Source: Rhodocyclaceae bacterium
Lineage (GTDB): Bacteria; Pseudomonadota; Gammaproteobacteria; Burkholderiales; Rhodocyclaceae
DNA length: 64,000 nt
Reading direction: 5' to 3'
NCBI GenBank assembly: GCA_023150275.1
Contig: JAKLLG010000001.1
Span: forward strand, 186,001 to 250,000
The notes beneath the pieces were generated by a model, which saw only the letters and a list, made by a program, of their open reading frames with translations, searched no databases and was not told the origin of the DNA. This document shows positions 8,974 to 18,306 of this stretch, piece by piece (position 1 is the first letter of the stretch; each line of letters starts with the position of its first letter). Made by a program: the position numbers and the translations under genes.

Positions 8974-11883
8974 ATGAAACTTCGCCTGCCGCTGCATGTT
9001 CACATCTCCACGCTGTTCCTCATCCTCTTCCTGCTGGTCGGCGGCGGCATCGCCACGCTCGGCTACAAGGCGAGCCGGAACATTCTCGACACCACCGCTG
9101 GCGAGCTGAGCGAACGGATCGGCCGGGAAACCACGCGCGAATTCATCGCCATCCTGAGCCCGGCCGAAATGGCCACGCGGCTGCTCAGCCTCGACGGCAT
9201 CACGCAGGCGAAAACACTGGAGCAGCGCCTTGCCAACCTGCGCCTGATGCACGAGGCACTGCGCAATGCACGGGAGGCCACCGGCTTCTATGTCGGTTAC
9301 GCCAATGGCGACTTCTTCCTGCTGCGCCGTCTGTGGGCGGATGCCGAGCGCGCCAGTTTCGATGCGCCACCCGGCACCGCATTCATCGTGCAGAGCATCG
9401 AGCGGAACGGCAAAATGGCGCGCGCCCACTTCATCTTCTTCGACGAGCGGCTGATCGAGCTGCGGCGCGATGCGCAGCCGGCGTATGCAACCGGCTACGA
9501 CCCGCGCGAACGCGACTGGTACAAGGCCGCCATGGCCACGCCGGGGCAGATCAAGACGCAGCCCTACCTGTTCTTCACCACCAACAAGGTCGGCATCACG
9601 CTCGCGAATCGCTCGCCCCGTCTCGATGCCGTGGTCGGCGCCGACATCCGGCTGGAAACCCTCGATCGCTCGCTGGCGAAGCAGAAAGTCACCCCGGGAA
9701 CCGACATCGTGCTCGCCAACCGGGAGGGAATGACGATCGCGTTCGACAATCCGGCACGCGCGCTCAAGTGGCCGGATGGCCCGCAGGGCAAGCCGGCACT
9801 GGCTCGGCTCAATGAACTCGGCTCGCCCGTGCTGGGCGAGCTGATGCCGGCACTCGCTGCGCTGGCGCCGGACGAAACCCGCGAACTGACGCTGGGCAGC
9901 CGGGATGACGCCTGGCGCATCGTCATCCGGCCGCTGCCGCTTGAAGGCACGCGTCAGCCGCTGTTCCTGGTCACCGCGATCCCCGACCGCGAGCTGATGG
10001 CTTCGGCCTATCAGCTGCTGCGCGAATCGCTGCTCGTCATGGCACTGCTGATCGCGGCGGCCATACCCATCACCTGGGTGCTCGCGCGCCTCATTTCGCA
10101 ACCCTTGCGCACCCTCGCCGACGAAGCCGAAGCGATCCGCCATTTCGAGTTCTCGGAGCCGATCCGGGTCGCCTCGCCGGTGCTCGAAGTCAGCCAGCTG
10201 GCAAGAACGATGGACACCATGAAGCGCACCATCCGCCGCTTCATGGAGGTGAGCATGGCCGTTGCCGCCGAGAACGATTTCGAGCGCCTGCTGCCGCGCC
10301 TGCTCACGGAAACCATCTCCGCGGCCGAAGCCGATGCCGGCATCCTCTTCCTGCACGAAGCCGGCTGCCTGCAGCCAGCGGCAGGTCTGTACGCGAACGG
10401 CGAGGCGCTGCCCGTCACCGGCGACAGTATCGCCGGCGCCGACACCGGCCCGCTGCTGGCCAGCGTGATCGAAACGCAGGCCACGCAGGGCGGCACCCTC
10501 GGCATGGCGGAAGCAACAACACTCGGCCTCGGGCTGGTGCCGGGCATCGGGCATGCGATCGCCGTGCCGCTGCTCAACCGGGAGCGCAGCCTCGTCGGTG
10601 TGCTGCTGCTCCTGCGCCAGGGCGAGGCGGACCCGGCGCACCTCCGCTTCATCGAAACCCTGGCCGGTTCCGCCGCCGTCTCGCTGGAAGCGAAGGAGCT
10701 GATCCTCGCCCAGAAGCGCCTGTTCGAAGGCTTCATCCAGCTCATTGCCGGCGCCATTGATGCGAAGAGCCCCTACACCGGCGGCCACTGCGCGCGCGTT
10801 CCCGAACTCACCAAGATGATCGCCCGCGCCGCCTGCGCCGCCGACAGCGGCCCCTACCGCGATTTCCAGCTCGACGACGCGGCCTGGGAAGCCCTGCACG
10901 TGGCCGCCTGGCTGCACGACTGCGGCAAGGTGACGACACCGGAGTACGTGGTGGACAAGGCGACCAAGCTGGAAACGCTGTACGACCGCATTCACGAGAT
11001 CCGCATGCGATTCGAGGTGCTGAAGCGCGATGCCGAGATCCGCTGCCTGCAAGCGATTGCCGCTGGCGAACCGGAAGCGGCGGCGCGCGCGGCACTCGTC
11101 GCCGAGCTGCGCACGCTCGATGACGATTACGCCTTCGTCGCCACCTGCAACGAAGGCGGCGAGTTCATGGATGCCGAACAACAGGCGCGCCTCAAACGCA
11201 TTGCCAGCCGCACCTGGCAACGCACGCTGGACGACGGCCTCGGCATCTCGCACGAGGAACAGGCGCGGCGCGGCGCGGCCGCTGCAAGCACGCTGCCCGT
11301 CAGCGAGCCGCTGCTCGCCGACAAGCCGGAACACTGCTACCCACGACGCCCGCAGGACACGATCCCGCCCGACAACAAGTGGGGATTCCGCATGCCGGTG
11401 CCCGAGCTGCTCTACAACAAGGGCGAGTTGTACAACCTCTCCGTCGCCCGCGGCACGCTGACCGACGAGGAGCGCTACAAGATCAACGAGCACATCGTGC
11501 AGACCTTCATGATGCTGACGCAGCTGCCCTTCCCCAAGCATCTGCGCGAAGTACCCGAGATTGCCGCCGGGCATCACGAAAAGATGGACGGCACCGGCTA
11601 CCCGCGCCGCCTGCGCCGCGAGGAGCTCAGCCCGCTGGCGCGGATGATGGCGATTGCCGACATCTTCGAGGCGCTGACCGCGATCGATCGCCCGTACAAG
11701 AAAGGGAAGACGCTCTCCGAGGCGATCCGCATCATGTCCTTCATGAAGAAGGAACAGCACATCGACGCCGAACTGTTCGATCTCTTCCTTACCAGCGGCG
11801 CCTATCGCGAATATGCGGAACGCTTCCTGCGGCCGGAGCAGATCGACAGCGTCGACGTCGGCGCCTACCTGCAGAACGCCTGA
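8974..11883 (+). CDS. Membrane HD-GYP phosphodiesterase with periplasmic sensor, HAMP and GAF domains
   Basis: 969-residue sensor likely degrading cyclic di-GMP. It has TM1 near residues 8-28, a Cache-like periplasmic domain to about 345, TM2 near 348-370, HAMP to about 420, and GAF at about 425-585. The HD-GYP domain has HDCGK at 648-652 and HHEKMDGTGYP at about 867-877. These two motifs are separated by roughly 215 residues, far more than in classical HD-GYP proteins, so the catalytic domain carries a large helical insertion. The ATG at 8974 begins a typical membrane-anchor sequence. Confidence 0.9.
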   Translation: MKLRLPLHVHISTLFLILFLLVGGGIATLGYKASRNILDTTAGELSERIGRETTREFIAILSPAEMATRLLSLDGITQAKTLEQRLANLRLMHEALRNAREATGFYVGYANGDFFLLRRLWADAERASFDAPPGTAFIVQSIERNGKMARAHFIFFDERLIELRRDAQPAYATGYDPRERDWYKAAMATPGQIKTQPYLFFTTNKVGITLANRSPRLDAVVGADIRLETLDRSLAKQKVTPGTDIVLANREGMTIAFDNPARALKWPDGPQGKPALARLNELGSPVLGELMPALAALAPDETRELTLGSRDDAWRIVIRPLPLEGTRQPLFLVTAIPDRELMASAYQLLRESLLVMALLIAAAIPITWVLARLISQPLRTLADEAEAIRHFEFSEPIRVASPVLEVSQLARTMDTMKRTIRRFMEVSMAVAAENDFERLLPRLLTETISAAEADAGILFLHEAGCLQPAAGLYANGEALPVTGDSIAGADTGPLLASVIETQATQGGTLGMAEATTLGLGLVPGIGHAIAVPLLNRERSLVGVLLLLRQGEADPAHLRFIETLAGSAAVSLEAKELILAQKRLFEGFIQLIAGAIDAKSPYTGGHCARVPELTKMIARAACAADSGPYRDFQLDDAAWEALHVAAWLHDCGKVTTPEYVVDKATKLETLYDRIHEIRMRFEVLKRDAEIRCLQAIAAGEPEAAARAALVAELRTLDDDYAFVATCNEGGEFMDAEQQARLKRIASRTWQRTLDDGLGISHEEQARRGAAAASTLPVSEPLLADKPEHCYPRRPQDTIPPDNKWGFRMPVPELLYNKGELYNLSVARGTLTDEERYKINEHIVQTFMMLTQLPFPKHLREVPEIAAGHHEKMDGTGYPRRLRREELSPLARMMAIADIFEALTAIDRPYKKGKTLSEAIRIMSFMKKEQHIDAELFDLFLTSGAYREYAERFLRPEQIDSVDVGAYLQNA

Positions 11884-11911
11884 GCGTCAGCCGTCCAGCG
11901 CCATGGCGCGC

Positions 11912-12922
11912 TCAGATGGAGCGCAGCAGCGCGTCGAAATCGACGGCGCGCTCGACGAAATCGCTGCGTGCAAAACGGATCAGCGCGCCAACGCGCCGCG
12001 GGCGCTCCGGGTTGCTGGTGCAGAACTCGGCCAGCGCGATATCGGCGGCATTGGGTTCGTCGTCGCGAGCGACGATGTTCATCGCATTGAGGCGGATGCG
12101 CAGCACGCGGGGGCGGATGATTTCCTCGGCGCCATGCAGGGCGGAGAGCACGGGTTCCAGCATGCCATCCAGCGTACCGCTCCCGGTCTTCAGTTCGTTC
12201 AGCTCCGCCTCATTCGCAGCCAGCTGGCTGCGCAGACGCGCGATGTCGGTTTCGGGGCCGGGCATGCTTTCGAGCAGTGAACCGGCCTCGCCCTGTTCGA
12301 GCAGGCGCAGGCGCGTCCGCAGCAACTGGCGATAGGCGGAGAGCTGGTCGCTGCGCTGCCGGTCTTCGGCAATATCGCGAAGCGCGGCAAGCACCAGCTG
12401 CTCGATCGCAAAATCCTCCAGCATGATGCGGATTTCCGCCTCCGTGGCGGCAAAGCCGGCAATGCGCAGGTCGGCAAAACTGACCGTGGTTTGTGCCACA
12501 TCCTGGCGCAGCATCTCGCCCTCCATCGCGCTGCCGAGCACCTTGCGCTCGACATGCGTGGCGGCGAGCACGCCGTAGAACGTATCCATCGTTGCGGCGG
12601 CCGGCGTCTTCATGAAGTCGCGCACATCGCCGCTCATGGCCAGTGCATCGGTGATATCGGCGGGGCGCGTGAACATGGCGTGCAGGAGCGGCGAGGCCGA
12701 CCAGTTCGCCGGTGTCAGTTCGATCGCCGGCGGCAGCTTCGCCACGGCCTGCTGCACGAAGGCGAGCGCATGCTCGACTGCCGGCGCGAGGCGCTCGCGC
12801 GCACCACTCATGGCCTTCAGGCGCGGATCGGTGCCCTCGATCACCTTGTCGACGGCGGCGCGCAGGCGCCCATCACCGTTGCAGCAATCGTGCGCGCCGA
12901 ACAACCAGTCGAAGATCCCCAC
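11912..12922 (-). CDS. Hypothetical protein, coupled to the ankyrin-repeat gene
   Basis: 336-residue soluble protein beginning MGIFDWLFGAHDCCNGDG from a GTG. I do not recognise the family. It is mostly helical, with a Leu/Arg/Glu-rich region near residues 195-260 that could form a coiled coil. No signal peptide. The frame is open further upstream, but that part overlaps the preceding gene and reads as shadow, so I use the GTG 11 bases after the ankyrin stop. Probably co-transcribed with the ankyrin protein. Confidence 0.6.
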   Translation of the reverse strand: MGIFDWLFGAHDCCNGDGRLRAAVDKVIEGTDPRLKAMSGARERLAPAVEHALAFVQQAVAKLPPAIELTPANWSASPLLHAMFTRPADITDALAMSGDVRDFMKTPAAATMDTFYGVLAATHVERKVLGSAMEGEMLRQDVAQTTVSFADLRIAGFAATEAEIRIMLEDFAIEQLVLAALRDIAEDRQRSDQLSAYRQLLRTRLRLLEQGEAGSLLESMPGPETDIARLRSQLAANEAELNELKTGSGTLDGMLEPVLSALHGAEEIIRPRVLRIRLNAMNIVARDDEPNAADIALAEFCTSNPERPRRVGALIRFARSDFVERAVDFDALLRSI

Positions 12923-12933
12923 CGCGCTGATTC

Positions 12934-14040
12934 CTATTTCATCTGCTGCAAGGCGTCGTCGAGCTGACGACGAAGGGCATCGGTCGGGCGCCCCTGCGCT
13001 TCGGCCACGCGAATCTGGCGCAGCAGGTCGGCCACCCGGCTGGCGCTCACCGGCGGTTCGCTCGGCGTCACGCGCACCGTTCCAGGCGGAACCTGCGCGC
13101 TGCCGCCGGGCACCACCTCGACGCGCTCGCCGCCCTCCGGCTGCTTGCGCTTGGCGGTAATCACCAGTGCCTTCGGCGGTGGCGCCGGCTTGATCACCTT
13201 GGGCCCCACCATGCCGAGCGGTTTCACGGTGCCGCGAAACTCGGCGATTGCCATATGCAGCTGCTTGCGCAGTTCGACCGTTTCGCGCCCGTCGGCGTTG
13301 GCCTGGCGAATCTGCTTGAGGATTTCCTCCACGCGCGCCGGCGCCATCGCCGAGCGGCTGGCCTCGCCAAAGCTCTCCTTGGGCGCCTTCACCGCGATCT
13401 CGAATTCCTCGGGCGTCGAAATCATCTTGCCGAGGCGGTAATGGTCGTAACGCATCGCGAAGGTGAGCGCGGTGTCGTTCCAGTCGCTCTTCAACGTCGT
13501 GTCGGCGCCGTTTTCCAGCAGCAGCTTTGCCGCGTCCTCGCGGCCCTCGCGGGCGGCCAGCATCAGCGGCGTGGCGCCGTTGGGGGAGCGGGCATTGACG
13601 TTGGCACCACGCTCGATCAGTTCCGCGGCGAGTTCGGTGTGGCCGTTGAACACCGCGTAGTGCAGCGCATCCCAGTGTTTGTCGCCCCGGTTGAGCACGG
13701 CGCCGCGTTCGAGCAGCCAGCGCACGGCCTTGGCGTGGCCGTTCCATGCGGCGAGCTGGATCGCCTGCTCGCCATTCGCGTTCACCCGGCGAGGGTTGGC
13801 GCCACGGCTGACGAACAGCTCCATCATCTCGATGTCGCCGTTCCACGCCGCGATCATCAGGCCGGTGCCAATGCGGTCGGCCACAAAATCGGCGGGCAGC
13901 CCCTCATTCAACCACTGCTCGACGGCGCGCCGATCGCCGCGCTCGACGGCAATGCCGAACTGGGTTGCATCGGGCAGCGCCGCCAGGGCTGAACCGGCAG
14001 CCAGCAGACACGCCAACAGCAACAATCTGATCTTGCTCAC
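12934..14040 (-). CDS. Secreted ankyrin-repeat protein with duplicated C-terminal helical motif
   Basis: 368 residues from a GTG at 14040. The signal peptide is residues 1-21 (KIRLLLLACLLAAGSALA). Five or six ankyrin repeats span about 24-205 (for example NGATPLMLAAREGREDAAKL). The C-terminal third has two copies of a helical motif, V-x2-(I/L)L-(K/R)QIR-x-A-x-A-x-GR-x-T-x2-LR-(K/R)QL, at 236-267 and 335-366, joined by a Pro/Lys-rich linker. It is probably a periplasmic interaction scaffold. The frame runs further upstream, but the GTG gives a clean signal peptide. Divergent from the TonB-like gene. Confidence 0.8.
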   Translation of the reverse strand: MSKIRLLLLACLLAAGSALAALPDATQFGIAVERGDRRAVEQWLNEGLPADFVADRIGTGLMIAAWNGDIEMMELFVSRGANPRRVNANGEQAIQLAAWNGHAKAVRWLLERGAVLNRGDKHWDALHYAVFNGHTELAAELIERGANVNARSPNGATPLMLAAREGREDAAKLLLENGADTTLKSDWNDTALTFAMRYDHYRLGKMISTPEEFEIAVKAPKESFGEASRSAMAPARVEEILKQIRQANADGRETVELRKQLHMAIAEFRGTVKPLGMVGPKVIKPAPPPKALVITAKRKQPEGGERVEVVPGGSAQVPPGTVRVTPSEPPVSASRVADLLRQIRVAEAQGRPTDALRRQLDDALQQMK

Positions 14041-14126
14041 GCTTCTACTCCCGGGGCGACGTTCGCCCCACTTTCTGCCACAATTCGGAACCTGACGCCC
14101 GACCTCCGAGCCTCGCGCCCCTTCGC

Positions 14127-14687
14127 ATGTCTTCCCGCCGCCTGCTGTCTGCCTACGCCGCCTCGCTGCTTCTGCACGCGGCAATCCTCGGCGGCGGCGC
14201 CTTCAAGGATTTGCTCAAACCGCCCCCGGCACCGCAGTCGCTGCGCGTGGTGCTGCGCCCCATGCCACAAACACCGCCCGCACCGGTAGAACCGCTGCTC
14301 AAGAATACACTCGACGACGACGCTCCGCGCGAAACGCCACCGCCCCCCGAGCCGCCACCCAAACCTGCGCAGGCCAAACCACCGCGCCCCGCTCCCCCCG
14401 AAAAACGCCCCGAGAAGCCACCGGCCAGGCAACTGCGGGCCGCCGAACGCAAACTCGCCGAGCACACCTTCTATCCGCCCGAGGCCGTTGCACGCGGCCT
14501 GGAGGGCGATGTGCGCGTCATCATCGTGCTTGCGGAAGACGGCAGCATTACCGATGTGCAGGTCGCCGCTTCCAGCGGTCACCCCATCCTCGACAACGCC
14601 GCACTGAAGGCGGCCTGGGCCATGGGCAAGTTGCCCGGCGCCACCGTTCAGCAGTTGATCCTGCCGGTCAGTTTTCGCCTGCAGTAG
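14127..14687 (+). CDS. TonB-family energy transducer
   Basis: 186 residues with an N-terminal membrane anchor (about 8-25), a proline-rich periplasm-spanning segment (about 33-105) and a TonB C-terminal domain (about 106-186; YPPEAVARGLEGDVRV...VAASSGHPILDNAAL). It would couple proton-motive force to an outer-membrane receptor. No exbB/exbD or receptor gene is adjacent, so its partner is unknown. It faces trmB tail to tail across 23 bases. Confidence 0.85.
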   Translation: MSSRRLLSAYAASLLLHAAILGGGAFKDLLKPPPAPQSLRVVLRPMPQTPPAPVEPLLKNTLDDDAPRETPPPPEPPPKPAQAKPPRPAPPEKRPEKPPARQLRAAERKLAEHTFYPPEAVARGLEGDVRVIIVLAEDGSITDVQVAASSGHPILDNAALKAAWAMGKLPGATVQQLILPVSFRLQ

Positions 14688-14710
14688 GCACACATCGCCG
14701 CGCCAGACAT

Positions 14711-15463
14711 TCAGGGGCGAACGGAAGGCACTTTCCTGAACACCAGATCCCAAACCCCGTGCCCGAGGCGGATGCCGCGCTGCTCGAACTTGGTGAGCGG
14801 GCGGTAATCCGGGCGCGGCGCGTAACCCTGGGCCGTGTTCTGCAGGCCCGGGTCGGCGGAGAGCACTTCCAGCATCTGCTCGGCGTAGTTTTCCCAGTCC
14901 GTCGCGCAGTGAATGTAGCCACCGGGCTTCAGTTTCGACACCAGCGTTGCCACCAGCGGCGGCTGGATCAGGCGGCGCTTGTGATGGCGCGCCTTCGGCC
15001 ACGGGTCGGGGAAGAAGATATGCACGCCGGACAGCGTTTCCGGACCGATCATGTCACGCAGCACTTCCACCGCATCGTGCTGGCAGATGCGCTGGTTGCT
15101 GATGCCGCCCTCGGCGACCAGCTTGCACAGGCTGCCGACGCCGGGCGTGTGCACTTCCAGCCCGAGGTAGTCATTCTGCGGATTCGCGGCCGAGATGGCG
15201 TACGAGGTCTCGCCCATGCCGCAGCCGATCTCGAGGATCTTCGGCGCAACGTTTCCACTCCGCCCAAACACGGCATCAAGGTCGACCGGCGCATTCGCAT
15301 AGGGCACGCCGATCTTCGGCATCATCTCGTCGTAGTAGCGCTGCTGCGCATTCGAGACGCGCCCCTGGCGCAGCACGAAGCTGCGGATGTGGCCGGCGCG
15401 GCCGGCGGTGTAGACGCCTTCTTCGCCGGCGATGCTGGCGCCTTCGATCTTCTCTTCGCTCAT
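14711..15463 (-). CDS. trmB: tRNA (guanine-N7-)-methyltransferase TrmB
   Basis: 250 residues; methylates G46 in the tRNA variable loop using SAM. The SAM loop is [11 protein letters not shown], and the family motif [18 protein letters not shown] is intact. The open frame extends upstream through thiG, but the ATG at 15463 overlaps the thiG stop (ATGA) and gives a normal-length protein. Operon thiS-thiG-trmB. Confidence 0.96.
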   Translation of the reverse strand: MSEEKIEGASIAGEEGVYTAGRAGHIRSFVLRQGRVSNAQQRYYDEMMPKIGVPYANAPVDLDAVFGRSGNVAPKILEIGCGMGETSYAISAANPQNDYLGLEVHTPGVGSLCKLVAEGGISNQRICQHDAVEVLRDMIGPETLSGVHIFFPDPWPKARHHKRRLIQPPLVATLVSKLKPGGYIHCATDWENYAEQMLEVLSADPGLQNTAQGYAPRPDYRPLTKFEQRGIRLGHGVWDLVFRKVPSVRP

Positions 15464-16251
15464 GAACCGATCAGCCCGGTAGTGGGCGACGACGGGTCGG
15501 CCGAATAGAGCTTGCGCGGCATGCGGCCGGCGAGGAAGGCCTCGCGCCCGGCCTCGACCGCCTTCTTCATCGCCGAGGCCATCAGCACCGGATTTTTCGC
15601 GTGGGCAATGGCGGTGTTCATCAGCACGCCGTCGCAGCCAAGTTCCATCGCAATCGCTGCATCCGAGGCCGTGCCGACACCGGCATCGACCAGCACCGGT
15701 ACCTTGGCGTTGTCGATGATCAGGCGCAGGTTCCAAGGGTTCACGATGCCCATGCCCGAGCCGATCAGCGAAGCCAGTGGCATCACCGCGACGCAGCCGA
15801 TCTCTTCCAGCATCTTGCACTGGATGGGGTCGTCAGCGCAGTAGACCATCACCTGGAAACCTTCCTTCACCAGCGTTTCGGCGGCCTTGAGCGTTTCCGG
15901 CATGTTCGGAAAGAGGTTGGTCGGGTCGCCGAGCACTTCGAGCTTGACCAGCGCGTGGCCGTCGAGCAGTTCGCGGGCGAGGCGCAGCGTGCGCACGGCG
16001 TCGTCGGCGGTGTAGCAGCCGGCAGTGTTGGGCAGGATCGTGTATTTCGACGGCGGGATCGCGTCGAGCAGGTTCGGCTGGCTCGGGTCCTGGCCGATGT
16101 TCATGCGGCGGATGGCGACGGTAACGATCTCGGCGCCGGAAGCACCGATGGCGTCCTTCGTTTCCGCGAAATCCTTGTACTTGCCGGTGCCGACCAGCAG
16201 GCGCGAGCCGTAGGACTTGCCCGCTATTACAAGACTGTTGAGTTGATCCAT
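15460..16251 (-). CDS. thiG: Thiazole synthase ThiG
   Basis: 263-residue TIM-barrel enzyme that forms thiazole phosphate for thiamine from deoxyxylulose phosphate, dehydroglycine and ThiS-thiocarboxylate. The Schiff-base lysine is K103 in LVKLEVLGD. Phosphate-binding loops ([12 protein letters not shown]) are present. It lies 21 bases downstream of thiS and overlaps trmB. Confidence 0.97.
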   Translation of the reverse strand: MDQLNSLVIAGKSYGSRLLVGTGKYKDFAETKDAIGASGAEIVTVAIRRMNIGQDPSQPNLLDAIPPSKYTILPNTAGCYTADDAVRTLRLARELLDGHALVKLEVLGDPTNLFPNMPETLKAAETLVKEGFQVMVYCADDPIQCKMLEEIGCVAVMPLASLIGSGMGIVNPWNLRLIIDNAKVPVLVDAGVGTASDAAIAMELGCDGVLMNTAIAHAKNPVLMASAMKKAVEAGREAFLAGRMPRKLYSADPSSPTTGLIGS

Positions 16252-16272
16252 CGGGTGAAACTCCTTGTGCGC

Positions 16273-16473
16273 TCAGCCGCCACCCACGGCGACGACAATT
16301 TCCAGCCGGTCGCCCTCCGCCAGCGCCGTCTCGCCGTGCAGGCTCTTCGGCACGATCTCGCCATTCCTCTCCACCGCAATGCGCTTGCCCGCATGGCCGA
16401 GCGATTCGAGCAGGGCGGCAACGGTCAGCGAAGCGGGGAAGACAAGGCTTTCGCCGTTGATGACGAGGTTCAT
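16273..16473 (-). CDS. thiS: Sulfur carrier protein ThiS
   Basis: 66-residue ubiquitin-fold protein ending in the required Gly-Gly (VAVGGG), where the thiocarboxylate is formed for thiazole synthesis. First gene of the thiS-thiG-trmB group. No TPP riboswitch is visible upstream. Confidence 0.95.
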   Translation of the reverse strand: MNLVINGESLVFPASLTVAALLESLGHAGKRIAVERNGEIVPKSLHGETALAEGDRLEIVVAVGGG

Positions 16474-16805
16474 GGAGGGGGGCGGGAACGAATTCGAGGG
16501 GCGATTCTAGCACGCAGGCCAAGCCCCTCTTGCCCGAGAGCTACAGGCTGCCAGAGCAAACGGGGGATGCACGCAAATCGACATACCTACTCGACATAAG
16601 CATGCTCCATCCATATGCTAAGGCGCTAGGGCCTGTGGACATTATGCAAACCAGATACAGTCCGCAGTGATTGAAATGAATGCTTCCTGGAATGGTCAAA
16701 TGGCATTGCGTTTTTCTCGGCCAGGGCCCCTAACCGAGTTTTTCTACAGCCTCGTTAACCTGACCTCTCATTGCTTATGCTAGCATTTTTAGCTATCATC
16801 AAACC
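16474..16805. other. 332-bp intergenic region between thiS and hicA
   Basis: The first about 100 bases are ordinary GC-rich leader for thiS; a possible thiS -10 hexamer (TAGAAT on the minus strand) is at 16504-16509. From about 16560 the DNA becomes clearly AT-richer than its surroundings, without any gene I can support, and ends in the hicA promoter. The composition shift suggests that the toxin-antitoxin module arrived by transfer. Confidence 0.5.
16771..16799 (+). promoter_or_regulatory. Candidate hicAB promoter with palindromic operator in the spacer
   Basis: TTGCTT (16771-16776) and TATCAT (16794-16799) are 17 bases apart, a sigma70-like layout. The spacer begins with the perfect 10-bp palindrome ATGCTAGCAT (16777-16786), a plausible HicB site. 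The -10 ends 6 bases before the GTG at 16806, so the transcript may be leaderless. Confidence 0.5.
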
Positions 16806-17060
16806 GTGAACGCCAAACACCGAAAAACGCTTACGGCAATCTTTGCTCGGCCGACGTCTGCGTCCATCGTGTTCGCTGATATCGAAGCGCTTATCAGGTC
16901 GCTCGGTGGTTGCGTTTCAGAGCGCGAAGGGTCGCGCGTCAAAATCGAACTGAATGGCGAACAGTGGCGCTGCCATCGCCCACATCCGGGCAAGGAGGCC
17001 AAGCGTTATCAGGTCGAAGAAGCTCGAGAACTATTGGAACGTGCAGGAGTGCTGCCATGA
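16806..17060 (+). CDS. hicA: HicA-family toxin
   Basis: 84-residue mRNA-interferase-type toxin of a type II system. It has a dsRBD-like alpha-beta-beta-beta-alpha pattern: a helix at 21-34, GG(C)VSEREGSRVKIELNG, and HRPHPGKEAKRYQVEEARELLERAGV. As in many members of this subfamily the loop reads GSR rather than GSH, so His in HRPHP may be the functional residue. GTG start with no clear ribosome site. It overlaps hicB by ATGA. Confidence 0.8.
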   Translation: MNAKHRKTLTAIFARPTSASIVFADIEALIRSLGGCVSEREGSRVKIELNGEQWRCHRPHPGKEAKRYQVEEARELLERAGVLP

Positions 17061-17395
17061 ACACCATGACGTACAAAGGCTATACCGCTCGCGTCGAGTA
17101 TGACGAGCGTGACAACATTTTCGTTGGCCGTATTCTCGGCATTCGCAACATGATCAGCTTTCATGGCGTAACGGTTGCCGAGTTGAGGGCCGAGTTCGAG
17201 CTCGCAGTCAAAGACTATCTGGCGGACTGCAAGCAGCAAGGCATACACCCCGAGAAGCCGGCTTCCGGCAAGTTGCTGCTGCGCGTACCGCCTGAAGTCC
17301 ATGGTCGCGCTCTCATTGCTGCGCAGGCTGCAGGCAAAAGCCTGAATCAATGGGCTACCGAAGCTTTGCAGCATGCGACCCAACCAGGCGGCTAA
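17057..17395 (+). CDS. hicB: HicB-family antitoxin
   Basis: 112 residues from the ATG at 17057 that overlaps the hicA stop. The N-terminal degenerate RNase-H-like domain (YKGYTARVEYDERDNIFVGRI) masks the toxin. The C-terminal ribbon-helix-helix (KLLLRVPPEVHGRALIAAQ, then KSLNQWATEAL) should bind the operator. The open frame extends upstream into hicA only as shadow. Confidence 0.88.
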   Translation: MNTMTYKGYTARVEYDERDNIFVGRILGIRNMISFHGVTVAELRAEFELAVKDYLADCKQQGIHPEKPASGKLLLRVPPEVHGRALIAAQAAGKSLNQWATEALQHATQPGG

Positions 17396-17665
17396 CGGAT
17401 CCCGGTCAAGCCGCGCCTTACAGGCGCTTGGACGTGCCGCAGGCATCATTCTCCGGCATAGGCCATTGCTTCATTCAGCTGCGGGCGATCATCATTCCAC
17501 CGGACGCTGCGCGATGAAGCCTCGCTGGCGCGGGTTGATGGTCGGTTTGAGTACAACGAAACGTGGATGATCGCACTCGCTCCGAAAGCCCCGCTACGAC
17601 ACAATGCTCAAGCTACTTCATGCTCTCGGCTTCTCCGGTCCATCCGTGAGCACTTCACGGTTTCC

Positions 17666-18142
17666 ATGCCCATGACCACCCACACTGCAGAAGTACTCTG
17701 GTCCCGTTCGCAGCACGCATTCATCGATGGGCGCTACAGCCGAAAACATGTGCTTCGCTTCGATGGCGGGGTCGAGGTGCCGGGTTCGGCGTCTCCCGGC
17801 GTGGTGCCCTTGCCGTATTCCGCCGAGGATGCGGTTGATCCGGAGGAAGCGTTCGTCGCCTCCCTTTCCAGTTGCCACATGCTCTGGTTTCTTTCGCTTG
17901 CGGCGAGCCGGGGATTTGTCGTCGACGAATACCATGACATGGCCGAAGGGGTGATGGCGAAGAACGCGCAGGGAAAGCTCATGGTGTCGCTTGTCACGCT
18001 TCGGCCCGCGGTGAAATTTTCTGGCGACACCCTGCCAAGCGCTGCCGACCTGGCGCAGCTTCACCATGAGGCGCACGCAGAATGCTTCATCGCAAATTCG
18101 GTGAAGACAGAAGTCCGCTGCGAGCCAAGATCAAGCATGTGA
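17666..18142 (+). CDS. OsmC/Ohr-family peroxiredoxin-like protein
   Basis: 158 residues. Two reactive cysteines, C70 (SLSSCHMLWFL) and C140 (HAECFIANS), match the OsmC/YhfA pair that reduces organic hydroperoxides with a thiol donor. The ATG at 17666 (or 17672) is chosen because the upstream extension lacks family similarity. The 270-bp gap before it (17396-17665) contains no gene I can support. Confidence 0.88.
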   Translation: MPMTTHTAEVLWSRSQHAFIDGRYSRKHVLRFDGGVEVPGSASPGVVPLPYSAEDAVDPEEAFVASLSSCHMLWFLSLAASRGFVVDEYHDMAEGVMAKNAQGKLMVSLVTLRPAVKFSGDTLPSAADLAQLHHEAHAECFIANSVKTEVRCEPRSSM

Positions 18143-18306
18143 GCATCGAGATGCCCGCTCCGCAACCCATTCACCTGTTCGTGCCCAATAGCGTGTAACA
18201 GGCGTCGCCGTAGCGGGGGTCGAGAATCCGCAATTGCAGCGGGTGCGCGTTCCGCGTTCTGCTCGTTGCCGGCCTTGCGGGCGATCCGCTCCCGGCCTGT
18301 GCCACA

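Noticed and set aside
8596..11760. 1054-codon open frame on the minus strand across the HD-GYP gene
   Set aside because: Antisense shadow of a GC-rich gene; product is Arg/Gly/Ala-rich with no domain, whereas the plus frame shows intact HD-GYP motifs.
16474..16600. TPP riboswitch upstream of thiS
   Set aside because: No conserved CUGAGA-type thiamine motif or paired core can be seen on the minus strand before thiS.
17388..17460. Integron attC-like sequence after hicB (CTAACGGATCCC...CAAGCC)
   Set aside because: Only a partial R''-like half is present; the matching GTTRRRY half is absent and no integrase is nearby.
18143..18306. Coding extension downstream of the rhomboid gene on the minus strand
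   Set aside because: The frame to 18171 is a different frame from rhomboid and shows no family or ribosome site.
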